A stretch of 64,000 nt of DNA from Gigaspora margarita. Its lineage: Eukaryota; Glomeromycota; Glomeromycetes; Diversisporales; Gigasporaceae. Below the pieces are notes generated by a model. It did not search any database, was not told the origin of the DNA, and was given only the letters and a program-made list of their open reading frames with translations. Location: NCBI GenBank assembly GCA_009809945.1, contig WTPW01000017.1:771381-835380 (forward strand), read 5' to 3'. Made by a program: the position numbers and the translations under genes. This document shows positions 47,563-58,689 of the stretch, one piece after another. Numbering within the stretch: position 1 is the stretch's first letter; the number at the start of each line of letters is the position of its first letter.

Positions 47563-47881
47563 CAATGCAGGACAGCATAAACCAACACCCGGCCAAATTT
47601 TAAAATAAATACTCTTCTGATTGGCTAATATAATAGAATCCATTGTGATTGGTCAAAAATCATATATGAGTTTCTTTTTGTTATCTATTAAACGCCAAAT
47701 TTTCAGTTTCTTAGTAAGCTTTAAAACGATATAATTTTATAAAATTAAAATAAAATAAAAATCTTTTCTTACCAAATTGTAGCTTAGACTTAAAGCTACA
47801 AATTGGTTAAAAAATTTTATTTAAAAATCAATTATTGCAAAATACATATAAAAAGGTGTTGGTTTATGGTGTCCCGCACTG
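47563..47881. mobile_element. TA-flanked MITE, copy 2
   Basis: CAATGCAGGACAGCATAAAC pairs with the inverse at the right (TGGTGTCCCGCACTG), with TA on both sides (47561-47562 and 47882-47883). It is the sister of 10513-10910, without the 28-bp array. Confidence 0.85.
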
Positions 47882-48134
47882 TATAAATTCTCTTATCTTA
47901 AAACCCATAGCAGATCAGTATAGTACAATATAGGCTGATCTTTAAACCTATACCATACTAATCAGCCATATAATCTCAAATATTGAACATCATGACATCA
48001 AGTATCAACTGAATATTTTTTACAGTAAATCACCACAATAGTTGGTAAGTTTGGTAACAAAATTTTTTGCCGTTAATTATGGTAGAAACCACAACTGTTA
48101 ATTCCAATATGAACTAACTCAAAACCTTACTGCG

Positions 48135-48633
48135 TTGGGGTGTTCTATACTCTATGAAAATCAAAACTATATGTGGTATCATATAAAATTCTAATAAGAC
48201 AGATTTTAAAAGATTTTTCCCTGATTAACTAAAAATGGTCCCATTTGTTTAGATGCACAGGTTTTATTCATTTTTTTCTTCAATATAAATCGATTCATGC
48301 ACCTTATGACTACAAAGCTACAGATTTATTTTTATTTGGGTGGTCAGGAAAAGTTTTAAATAAATTGATAAGTTTGATTGGTCAAAATGCAAATTTCGCT
48401 CTGTAGTTCAGTTCATAGGCACTTATTATTAATCTTCTTGGAATTTCATTTTGTGAATTTGTGTCGTTAAAGCTGTACATCTAATTAACCAGGAGAACAT
48501 GGATTTTTACATGTCATATAAACGTCGATTTCAATTAATAATGTACTCGCTATTATTACACAAAAAATCTCTGATAATTGATTTTTCATGATACCACATA
48601 GTTTATTTTATATATAGTGCACCGAACACCCAA
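48135..48633. mobile_element. TIR element (TTGGGTGTTC)
   Basis: TTGGGGTGTTCTATACTCTA faces the inverse of TTGGGTGTTCGGTGCACTAT. Further in, ACTATATGTGGTATCAT pairs with ATGATACCACATAGT. Similar sequences around TAACAAAATTTTTTGCC occur in direct orientation on both sides (48056 and 48666), suggesting a duplicated or nested context. Confidence 0.65.
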
Positions 48634-49054
48634 TACTGCATGTTATACAATAGCTAACATGTATTGTAACAAAATTTTTACGCCAAATTATTGTAGGATT
48701 TAAGACAGTTGAGTCCAAAACCAACTAATTCATCTGCACCACAATAGCAAGTTTTGTTTTGTATCTCATTCCAGTATGGTGTGTAACTACAAAGAATATA
48801 TATGGTATTCCCTTTCTGCAATCGAGCGAATTATGCAGTGATTTTGCAACTTTTGTCTTCCTTTTTTTTTTTGCGTTTGTTTAATTATGCATTTAACAAC
48901 TAGGCTGTATTCTGACAGGTCAACCTTTGACCAGTTACTGTTGTCCTGACAGGTCACACTTATAATTGGTAGCAGAATTACTGAATTACGCCAATTACAG
49001 CATTTTACCAATGGTAGAATTAATTACGCACAGCATCTAATTGCCGTAAATTTA

Positions 49055-49245
49055 TATGCCATAATGCCATAATGCCATAATGCGTAATGCCTTTAATGTC
49101 ATAATGCTATAATATAGTAATACCGTAATGCCATAATGTCATGCCATAATGTCATAATGCCGTAATGTCTTAATGCCATAATGTTGTAATGCCTCAATTC
49201 CGTATGCTGTAATACCGTAATGCCGTAATAATACAATATTGTGAT
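49055..49245. repeat. GCCATAAT minisatellite
   Basis: About twenty degenerate units of 9-10 bp (GCCATAAT, GCCGTAAT, GTCATAAT). Confidence 0.85.
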
Positions 49246-49703
49246 ATTCCTGCTTGCTTATAACTGTTTGTCAGCTTTTTATATTTGTTATTTACTGTGC
49301 TATAACAAATTTTTCAATGTTTATAAAGACTTGTGAGAGTTATGCCACATGAACACTTATTATACATACTGTTATAATAATCTAACAATGATATCATATC
49401 TGATTAGTCAGCTCACTAAAGCTGTTCTCAAACAATGACTTATAGAACGACCTAATTGGGCAAAAAAATAAATTACGATAATCGTTTAAGCCAAAATAAA
49501 AGCAAACCTGACAAACCCCATTTTTCATAGTAGTTGCATATACATTAAAAATCAATGAAGTCAACAGAAACAAATTTGAAAAAATAATTAATCGTATATT
49601 ATTTAAGGGAAAGTTCATAATGCAATACAGCATTTTAACAAATGGCATTATAGCTTTATAGCATCATGGTATTATTGCTCTATGGCTTTATGGCTCAATG
49701 CAA
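49246..49703. other. Non-coding DNA
   Basis: ATGGCATTATAGC-type motifs near 49640-49700 look like inverted relatives of the GCCATAAT array, so the two may be the arms of one degraded element. No gene. Confidence 0.4.
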
Positions 49704-50014
49704 CCCTATAAAAAAATTTGTTCAGTTATTGTAGGTGTTGTTCGAAAAAATGTTCAGAATGGAGTTGAATTTCTGAATGCCAGTACGTTATTGTACAATT
49801 CTTATACCATGATGTAAAAAGAGAAATTTTTGGGTCAACAATATTAGTATAAACATTGTACAAAATCAGTACAATATATGGTATGTTCAGAAAATTGACT
49901 CTATTCAGAACATTTTTTTGAACCAAAGCAGAAAAATTTTAGGACATTGCTGATGAAATTTGGATGAAAGTTGGACGAAATTAGGACGAAATTGGGATAC
50001 AATTTTTTATAGGG
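49704..50014. mobile_element. TIR element (CCCTATAAAAAA)
   Basis: CCCTATAAAAAAATTTG and the inverse of CCCTATAAAAAATTGTA form the ends. ATGTTCAGAATGGAGTTGAA pairs with TTGACTCTATTCAGAACAT inside. GGACGAAATT is repeated near the right end. Non-coding. Confidence 0.7.
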
Positions 50015-50150
50015 CAATTATAGCAAAAAATATGGCATGTACCATAACTACTAATTTGTAAAATTAATTCTACTACCAAGTATAGTCATACTGTCCAGTA
50101 CTTTTGGCTTAATAACTAACATTATCGTATGGGTCTTATGTAACAACCCG

Positions 50151-50237
50151 TGCTTTTTTTGAAAGCTTATCACATGGGTATATATGAAATCATGTGATTC
50201 ATATATACCCGTGTGAATGAAGCACTTTCAAAAAAAA
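50151..50237. repeat. Strong hairpin
   Basis: ACATGGGTATATATGAA (50172-50188) pairs with TTCATATATACCCGTGT (50198-50214) across a 9-base loop, and outer AGTGCTTT/TGAAAG-type sequences extend it. No terminator or RNA function can be assigned. Confidence 0.7.
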
Positions 50238-50276
50238 TTGTAAATGCAGAAATATTCAAATAAAATGTATTCAAAA

Positions 50277-50585
50277 ATTGTATTAATGAAAGACTTTTTA
50301 CAAAAACTGTAACTAGTGAAAGACTTTTTTAAATTGTAACTGGCAAAAGACTTTTTTAAAATTGTAACCAAGACTTTTTTAAAATGTAATTAGCAAAAAG
50401 CATTTTTTTTTAAATTGTAACTAGTGAAAGGCATTTTTAAATTGTAACTGGCAAAATACTTTTTTTTTGAAAATTGTAACTAGCAAAAGACTTCTTCTTT
50501 AAATTGTAACTAGCAAAGGACTTTTTTTAAAATTGTAACTAGCAAAAGACTTGTTATTTTTTTAAATTGTAACTGACGAAAAACT
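50277..50585. repeat. Tandem array, about 30-35-bp period
   Basis: About nine units of AAATTGTAACTAGCAAAAGA followed by CTTTTTT, with variable T-tract length. Confidence 0.85.
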
Positions 50586-50714
50586 GATATTTTTAGCTAA
50601 TCAATGGGCTTTTTACATTGGCCCTCAAATACTATTTTATTGTAAAATAAAAGAATGCATTTTAAATAAAAATATTATATTTTTTAAAAAAAATGCATAC
50701 ATTATTAATTATTA

Positions 50715-52164
50715 AAAGAAATTTTTAAATTAATATTAATCGACTTCTCAGTATCAGGGATTTGAATAATAATATTATTCAGTATAGGTTGCAATGCTCT
50801 TCATTCTTTACTTGTAATTGGCATTAGTGCTTGCTCATCTTCATGATGTTCAATTACTTGTATTTGTTGATTATTTTATGACAGTTGATTTTATGCCTGT
50901 GCTTCTCTTAATTCGCGTACCTGTGCCTCCCTTGCTTCATGTACCTGTGCCTCGCTTGTTTTTTGTACCTGTACTTCCCTTGATTCTTGTACTTGTGCCT
51001 CCCTTGATTTTTGTACCAATGTCTCCTTCGATTGCATTGTCTGTTCTTGCCGCATTTTCTTATTATTGATTAAAGGACTTTTAAATGGTTTTAAGAAACT
51101 TTGATTCAAATTAAAATTGGTCTCTTTTTTTTAATAGGTTTATCTAATATAAAAAAAAATGAATTAATAAATAAATTAATGATTAACAAATCAAAAAAAA
51201 CTAACATGAAATTGATGAATTAGGCATGGGGTTTACAAGTTCTTGACTTCGACTTGATGAATTTAACATGGGGCTTAAAAGTTCCTGATTTTGATTTGAT
51301 GCACTTGGAACTTCTATTACTTCAGCATCTAAAATATAAGTAAACTCATTAAAATTGCTAACAGCATTTTGCTTTCATTTTAACATCATATTAACCTGTT
51401 TCTTCATTCTCATCAGATTCATATTCGAGGTAAGAATCTTCTGAAAATGAATAATATGATTCCAGATCTTTATTATGTGCTATGTAAGGAATTAATAATA
51501 CCATTGAAGACAAACATTGATTATCTGTTGGACTACTGTATGCCTGTATGGCTTCACAAGAACGGTGACCTAAAAATATCATTTTCTCATCCTTAGGAAC
51601 ATTGAAAGCCTTCAAGATTCTTATTGCTATGCATCGAGCACTATGGTTTGTTATTTTTCTTCCATTAAGATTTATTTCTGTATTGACTACTATTTGTTGC
51701 AGCATCGACTTGAGCTTATTTTCACTCATATGACAGGCCTTGTACCAAATACCATTTTTTATATCTAAAAAAAAAATAAAAAGTTAAAATTTAATTTGTA
51801 ATTAATAAAATCATGATTAAAAACCCATAATTGCCCGATTGTTTTCTGGTGCATTGTAAAAACAATGCACCAGTTTCATAATTAGGTGAACGCTTGAATA
51901 GATATAAAAGAATGTCTTTAATAGGTGTAAATTGATTGTCAATATGGTCAGGTGGAATTGGAACGAACTGTGTACTGGTTTGACCATAACATTGTCAATA
52001 AAGTACCCCACCTTGATTGTTTTTTTTTCTTCAAAATCTCAGCTGCAAACCACAATCGCTTTGTTGCTCAAGATCACAATAATCTAGCTTGTAAGTATCA
52101 CCTCCTCTTAATTCACAAAGCAACGACAACCAGAAAAAAACCTCCTAATTAAGCCTTTATTATT
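50715..52164 (-). pseudogene. DUF3504-type tyrosine recombinase, 3' part
   Basis: The minus strand resumes at NNKGLIRR and continues FFWLSLLCELRGGD (first catalytic arginine region), then FVPIPPDHID. After an intron-like gap the exon starting at 51764 reads GIWYKACHMSENKLK and ITNHSARCIAIRILK, with HSAR (51645-51634), GHRS (51567) and AY (51538) giving the HxxR, H and Y of tyrosine recombinases. A further exon starts at 51328 (AEVIEVPSASNQ) after a good GT-AG intron, and the tail at 50891-51109 has repeated REAQVQE-like units. At least four in-frame stops and one or two frame changes are seen. Two TGA codons lie where CGA would be plausible. The domain belongs to the Crypton-derived DUF3504 family; whether this was a transposon or a host gene is open. 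The 5' part lies at 62165-62642 beyond the LINE. Confidence 0.8.
52154..52164. repeat. LINE target-site duplication, 3' side
   Basis: CCTTTATTATT, identical to 62165-62175. On the minus strand both encode N-N-K-G in the recombinase frame. Confidence 0.8.
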
Positions 52165-52304
52165 ATTTTTTTTTAAATATTAAAGGTGAGACCTTGCTTT
52201 TATCTTTATTAAATTTAATAGAAACTTTTTACAGTACAGAAAGAAATTTTATTTTTTTAAATTTAATGCTAAGAATAAAAACTCAGACATATATATAAGT
52301 AAAC

Positions 52305-55300
52305 CTAAATACTTATCTGTGGCCTAAACCTACCAGAGTGGCCAAGGCTCACATAGATTTGGGTATATATAAGAATATCAGATGGAGGTGTAGAAAATTT
52401 AATCCATTTGTACAACCATGTATCAATTTTGCGCAGTGATATAGTGGAAATATGATTACTATTATCTTGTAAATTATTTGAAGAATTTGGTACAAGGGAT
52501 ATATTAGAAGAAAAAGATGAAGGTTGAGAGTGTAACTCTTGATTTTGAGATCTAGAAATGCAGTATGGAATCCAAATATTTGTATAAATTTGTTGGTTGA
52601 TATGAAGTAGAAGTGAAATAGTAAGAGAGCAAGCAGATTTAGAAGATGAAGTAAATTTGTATAGAGTAGAAATAATATCTAGAGGTATAAAACCAGATTG
52701 AGTAGAAAACAGAGAGGGTATATTAGGAAGTTGATGAATTTGGAAACTATCCAAATTCATAATTTGAGTATAAAGGTTCTCAGCAACTAGATTAGAGATT
52801 TCAAGTTTGTTAGGGCTTAGTATATGGGCTAAAGAATCTTTTATAAGTTTTAGTAAGGGTTCAGAGGTTGGACAAATAGTCCAGTGTAGGGGTTCACTTG
52901 CTTGTTGACAAAGGTGACAGATATTAGGATAGGATGGATTTCTTTGATGAAGAATATGTAGAGCAGGGAGATCATCTAAAAGTATTTTGATTCTAAAAGA
53001 TTTGAGAGTTGAAGAGTGAAAACTATGTGAAAAGTTTGAAATTTTTTGGTTGTTATTAATATATAGCCAGGTAGCATTCCAGTTAATATATCATGATATT
53101 GGTAGCCATTGTTGAAACCAGTTTTGAGAAGACCAAAGAGCAAGTATATGTGCATGGCATAAAGTTCTAACACAGCGACAAATAGGAAGTTCAATAGGAA
53201 AATTATCAACAGAAAGAGTAAAGTTGTAATTGTAAATATTCTGTGGATCAAAAAGAAGATAGGGAGCAGTTTGATGACAGTGGGCTAGTTGATCAGCTTT
53301 GTTATTATATTTATCTTCTTGGTGTGCAATAACTTTATGAAAAGTAATATTAAGATTATATGATTTAATAAAGTTTAATAATGTATTCCAAATAGACCAA
53401 TAAGGTATGTTAAAAGGTTTAGAGAGGGGTGTAGTATGAATTAGGCTATTGTATTTGGATATTACAGATTGGGAATCTGTAAAAATTTGAATAGAACAGT
53501 TTCTGGGAGCAGTACTAATAGCTGATAGAATAGCTACTAGTTCAGCTTTATAAGAACATGGCCAAAATTTAATTTGTGATTGGAAAGTATGTAGAATATT
53601 TTGATTATGTAATTGAATCCAGCCAATGCCCATAGGGCACTGAGAGTTGCCAAGATCAATAACAGAACCATCAGTATAGAATGTTAATTCTGTTAGATGA
53701 CTGTTATAATAACAAATAGATTGCAAAGTATCTTGTGCAAAACTAGGTTGAAAAAAGGAAAGTATTTGTGCATTAGATATAAGAAGATTTGGTAATGTTG
53801 GAATACTAATTGGATTTCTTGCTGCAGTTGAGAAGATGAGATCAAGGTAATTTGCATTAAGGTTTACAGATTTGTCAGGATTAAGTCTTCCAAAAAATTT
53901 GGTAGCATGGCTTGTTGGAATAAGAATAGTACATTTGTTTGCAATAATATTAGAATTGAGAGTACAGTTAGCACATGGTAATGTAGTAATAGATGGTGTT
54001 GGGTATAGGCGTGTAAATTGTGGCTGGATATTACATTGCCAGTGTGTAATAAGAGTATAATCTGAAGTATTAGATTGGCAACGTGCTTTGCCAATAACTA
54101 TTTGATTATCGAATAAGGTAATAAGCCAAGGTTTCATATGTTTAGAAAAGTGTCCAGTAGTATAACTATAGTAATTAGTTTGGGGTAAATTGAAGTGTGA
54201 ATAAATAGTACATTCATAGGTATGACTAGTTGTTTGATCTTCCAAGAAGGTAAACCACAAAGGAATTTTGCCTTTTGGAATTTTATTAAGTCTAGGTGAG
54301 ATATGTTTCCAATCAAGCAAACAAGAATTGTCAAAGGAGATAAGTTGGTCGAGAAATAGAAGAAGATAATGTCTAATTTGTTTTTTGAAGGTAGAGTATT
54401 TGGGATGTGAGGATAGTATAGATTCAAGAGAAATAGATCCATCTTTGATAGTAAATGGAATATTAAAATTAGGGTTAGTATTAATAGTCCAATCCAGATG
54501 TTTAAAAAGTTTGATAATTTTGAAATTAGTTGTATTGCGGTTAGACTATCTATAGTAGGATTAGAATGTGAAAAGATGCTAGTAGATGACCAAAGATTAT
54601 TCTGAATTTGCTAGATTCGAATGTGAGTTGTAGTACCAAGTAGGTTGTTATCATTTAAGATTTGATAAAGTTTGAGATATGATGTTGAAGCTNAATATCC
54701 CAAATATTTTTAATATTATAAAGTTGGGGATGAAGAAGAGTACTAGTAGGAATTGTTCGGCTAAGTTTGGCTTTGTGTTTAACAAGACCAATATGATGTA
54801 AAAGAATTTTGTTACAAGCTGATCTATTAATAACAATATTTTGTATATGGTATTCTATAGTAGGAATAATAACAGTGTTGATAATGTATCATGCCTGTGT
54901 ATCAGTAATTTGTTTAGTTCTGGCAATATTGATAAGTTGAGAGGATTCTGTTATTAATAGGCATGTTTGTTTTGATTGCTTATTATTGAGTGTAAACCAG
55001 CATCCAAGAAATTTGAAAGGTTTACTTGATGGCTATAGTGGAAGAGCATGATTATTAAAAATAATGGGAGTATAGTTATTTACTTTCAAATTAGTTGATA
55101 AAATAGATTTAGAAGGATTAACTTGAATATTAGCCATAGTATAGAAAGACTCTGCAATAGAAATCATTCTAGTAAGTTCAAGTTGTGAAGAGGCAATCCA
55201 CAGAGTATCATCCATATAAGCCAAGACAGAACATTTTGTTTAATTTTGTCAAATGTTTGATTTTTGAGATTAGTTATCCAGGATGTACCAATTGAATAAC

Positions 55301-58021
55301 CAGGTGTATTGGTATGAATATGGGTAATTAAAGGATCATAATAGATTCTCCAAAGAAGAGGAGTAATAGTTTCACCTTGATCTATACCATTCTGAACCTG
55401 ATAAGGTGCAGTAAGGCCAAGATTAGTGATAACTTAATTTTGTCTATTAGTAAGTAGATCCAGAAGAATATTAATTATACTAGATGGTAGGTTAAGATGA
55501 GAAAGTGAATGTTTGAAGAGTGTAAAATTGACAGAATCATAGGCCTTGCTCATGTCTTGAGAAAGTAACCAAATTTCTTTATAATTACAATTTGCATCTT
55601 CTATTAAATTATTTAGAATATGAATAGGAATAGAAATGCTATTGTTTGGAAGTGCAACATAGTTGTAAGGTGATAGTATAGTACAGTGTCTGAAATTCAA
55701 TTTTTAAATTAGTTGCGGGCTGCAACTAAATAAAAAAAAATAGTTGCAGATTATAAGAATTTATAAAAATTTAGTTGCGCGTATAAGCATTTAATCAAAA
55801 TTTATAAGTAAAATTTGCAAATTTATGTGCGGAATTTGCATATGCACTTCAGATTTTGGTTGCGGAAATTTAAAATTTGTTGCAGTCCGCAGACTCCGCA
55901 ACCCAATTTCAGACACTGGTATAGTATGTTGTGAGAAAACTTGATTTAGTCTATTAGTAAGGATTTTTGTATAAATTTTTCTGATGTGTTCAATAAGGCT
56001 AATAGGTCTTGTAAGATTTAGATCACTCTCAAAAGTGTTATTTTTAGGAATAGGAAAAATCCTTCCATGTTTCCATAATTTAGGAATACGGTTTTCAGAC
56101 AAATATCGATTAAATAGAGCAGTAAGTGTAGTGATACCATGTAAACCAAGGTGTTTAATCATTTCATAGCTAATTCCTGTAGCACCACAGGCTTTGCCAT
56201 TTGGAAGCTTAGAAATTGTTTGGAGAACTTCTTCTACTGTAATAGTATCAGTAAGAGAAGTATACCAGGCAGGATTAATATGAGAAAGTGGCTGATAGTA
56301 TTGATACCAAAAGTTGTCAAAGAGAGGTTGGTTGATAGGTCTGTAAGCAGTCCAATTATGGTAATGTGATTGAACATGCTGTTTGATTGAGCTAGGATCT
56401 GTAACAAGTTGGTTATCAAGTTTGATATTTGTGAAATGAATAGGGGGTTGGTATCAATCAAGAATACTATTAATAGCTTGTGTAGGTTTGGATATAAGTG
56501 TTTCACATCATTTTTCAGTGGCTTGATTAATTTGTTGTCGAAGAAGAAGGGAGTATTCTAACTGATAAGCATGGTAGACTTGTTTCCAGGCTTTATAGGC
56601 ATGTTGAAGCCATGGTTGAATACTAGAGGGATCAAGTGATAAAAGAGAATCCAGGTTATATTTGGTATAAAAATTAATAGAGAGAATATGTGAGTTAATA
56701 TGTGGAAGGTAAAGATTTGAGTTGTTTTTTATAGTTTTAATGAGATGGCCAAGTTTTTAAAGTCCAGTATAAAGAGCAGTACAATGTGGTGTATATTTGT
56801 GGTTGTAGCTGCGTTTGCGAGATATTTTGTTAGGAATTAATTGAATTGCTCTTGTTGAATAGAGTGTTGAATTTTGTGCCAAGTAGTATCAATATTTTCA
56901 TGAGTATTTGTTGAGGAAGGTATATTATGTTGTAACAATAGCTGAGTAATAAGCTCTGAGAACTCTGTCCACTGGTCTGATGACATGGATTTGTAGTTAA
57001 AAATTCTTCGACTAATGTCTGTATGCATATGAGGAGGTTTGCTATAAGCATTAGTAAATGTCCAGGAAGAAGAAAGAATAGAATGGTTACTAAGAGTACT
57101 AGTCTGGCTATTATCAAGGTTATATGAAAGAATAAATTGTATATTAAATGAATCTGTCCATATATAGTCTATTCTGCTATGAGTTAAATTGTTTGACCAG
57201 GTATAATGTGTATTGTTGAAGTGGGCACCTATATCAAACATGTTTATATAATGCAGAAAGTTGATAATTTTGTATTTGGATGAAGATGAGCTTATTGTAT
57301 TATCCTTAGTATTAAAGTCCTCAAGAATAATAGGATGAAGATTAAGTTGTCGAGCTTGTAAAATCTAGTTAATAACAGTATTTTGAGTATTATTTCTTTT
57401 AATAGTATCAGTTGAAAATAAATAAACAGAAATAATTCGTAATTTGATATTGCTTTTAAAAAAGAGATCTAGTGCAACTGCACCTCCTGGATGTGTATAG
57501 CTGCTATGAACATGAGGTTTGAGATAGTTATGAATCATAATAGCAGCACCTTCTATTGAACTATCAGCATTAGCCCAATAATATGTATACAAATTATTGT
57601 TACAAAATGAGAGTTTGGTTTTGTGTGAAATTTTGGTTTCTGTGATACAAGCAATAGAGATATTGTAATTGATACAGTAATCTTGCCATATTTGTCTCTT
57701 AGAAGCTGCATTAAAACCTCTAACATTGTGAGTAGCAATATTAATGTGTAGATCATGAGTAGATTGTGAGTTTGAAGGTATTATGAGATTGTTGTTTGCA
57801 GTTGGTAAATTATTATAAGGTAATGAAGTAGGAGAAAGTGTAGAATAAAAGAAGTCCTCTATAGAGTTTGGAATTTGAATATTATTATTATTGCCAAAGT
57901 GCAAGTTAGAGCTAGTAGAAGATTTGAGTTCAAGTTTGTAAAAAACATGTAGATCATCAAAGGGTGAGAAGAAGTGGCCTGGTATAAAGTCCTCATATGG
58001 CAAATAAATGTGTGCCTCCAT
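52305..58021 (-). pseudogene. LINE ORF2 polyprotein (endonuclease, RT, RNase H)
   Basis: The endonuclease begins at INIATHNVRGF (about 57750), continues with CITETKIS, and ends in the block with YTWSNNLTHSRIDYIW (about 57200). The reverse transcriptase spans about 56500-55030, with LSQDMSKAYDSVNF (about 55560) and the catalytic AYMDD (55224-55200). RNase H lies in the frame 54320-53091: FYTDGS (D217), KAEL (E260), FTDSQS (D282) and KADQLAH (D343), so all four acidic residues are present. A CHLCQQASEPLHWTIC zinc motif follows near 52925-52870, and the last frame ends at 52305. Frame changes and stops separate these blocks, and the hAT-like MITE at 55684-55918 interrupts the reverse transcriptase. 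The enzyme would copy the LINE RNA at a nicked target. Confidence 0.85.
55684..55918. mobile_element. hAT-like MITE inside LINE ORF2
   Basis: The exact octamer GTATAGTA flanks it (55676-55683 and 55919-55926). The ends CAGTGTCTGAAATT and AATTTCAGACACTG are a perfect 14-bp inverted repeat with the CAGTG start of many hAT elements. TTGCGGG/TGCAACT and TTGCAGTCCGCAGACTCCGC motifs lie beneath the ends. The interior is non-coding. Confidence 0.92.
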
Positions 58022-58689
58022 AAAATAATAACTAATTCGTAGTGGGGTTTTATAGAAATCCTAATATATTGGTTGGAATAGTACATAGGATAGTTTTCTT
58101 GGATATATTCTAAAAATGAACCTACAGTTTGTAGTGCAGGAAGGGTTTGTAATCTGTGATAATAAAGGAATTTGTTATAGCATGCTAGTAGGTCGTGTAT
58201 TTTAGAAGAATCTGAGTATAGGTTTGTGGAAGTTTCCTCTACCAAAGGAGTTGTATTGGAATCAGTACTAGTAGTATCATTTTTATCTGGTAATAGTTCA
58301 TCATCAGGATAGGTTAGTACTAGATTGTTGTTGATATTAGAAGATAATATCTCAGAGGGAGATGATGATATGGATTCTGAGATATTTAGTATATTGTCTT
58401 CTACGGCGCTCACCATATGCCCGGCTTGCACAGCTTTGCAAGATTCAAAAGTCCTCTGATTAAATGTTAGAGGACCATCATTATCTAAATCTTCTGAGTA
58501 AATAGGCTTTACCACCTGCCTACTAACATCATTCTCTTCTCTAACTACTAAGGATGTATCTTTTAGAGAAGCAGTGGCTGCATTTATGTTATTTGTAGAA
58601 GACAAAGTTATTGAAAAGAGTTTCCTTAAAGAAGAGAGATTCTTCAATAAGTGATGGAATTTGAAAGTTAATATTGAACTTTGTTAATA

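Larger units (their letters stand above)
46757..48080 (+). repeat. Interspersed repeat family, copy 2, with two insertions
   Basis: Same block order as 29041-29560 (AAGCTAATCAAGAAC, ACCTAAACCAGTGTAATG, TTTGATTTATTAGAATGTTG, CATACCGTACTGATCTGCTG). It is broken by the elements at 46955-47263 and 47563-47881. No ORF. Confidence 0.65.

Noticed and set aside
49055-50585. CRISPR-like arrays
   Set aside because: Units are contiguous and degenerate without unique spacers, and the genome is eukaryotic; these are minisatellites.
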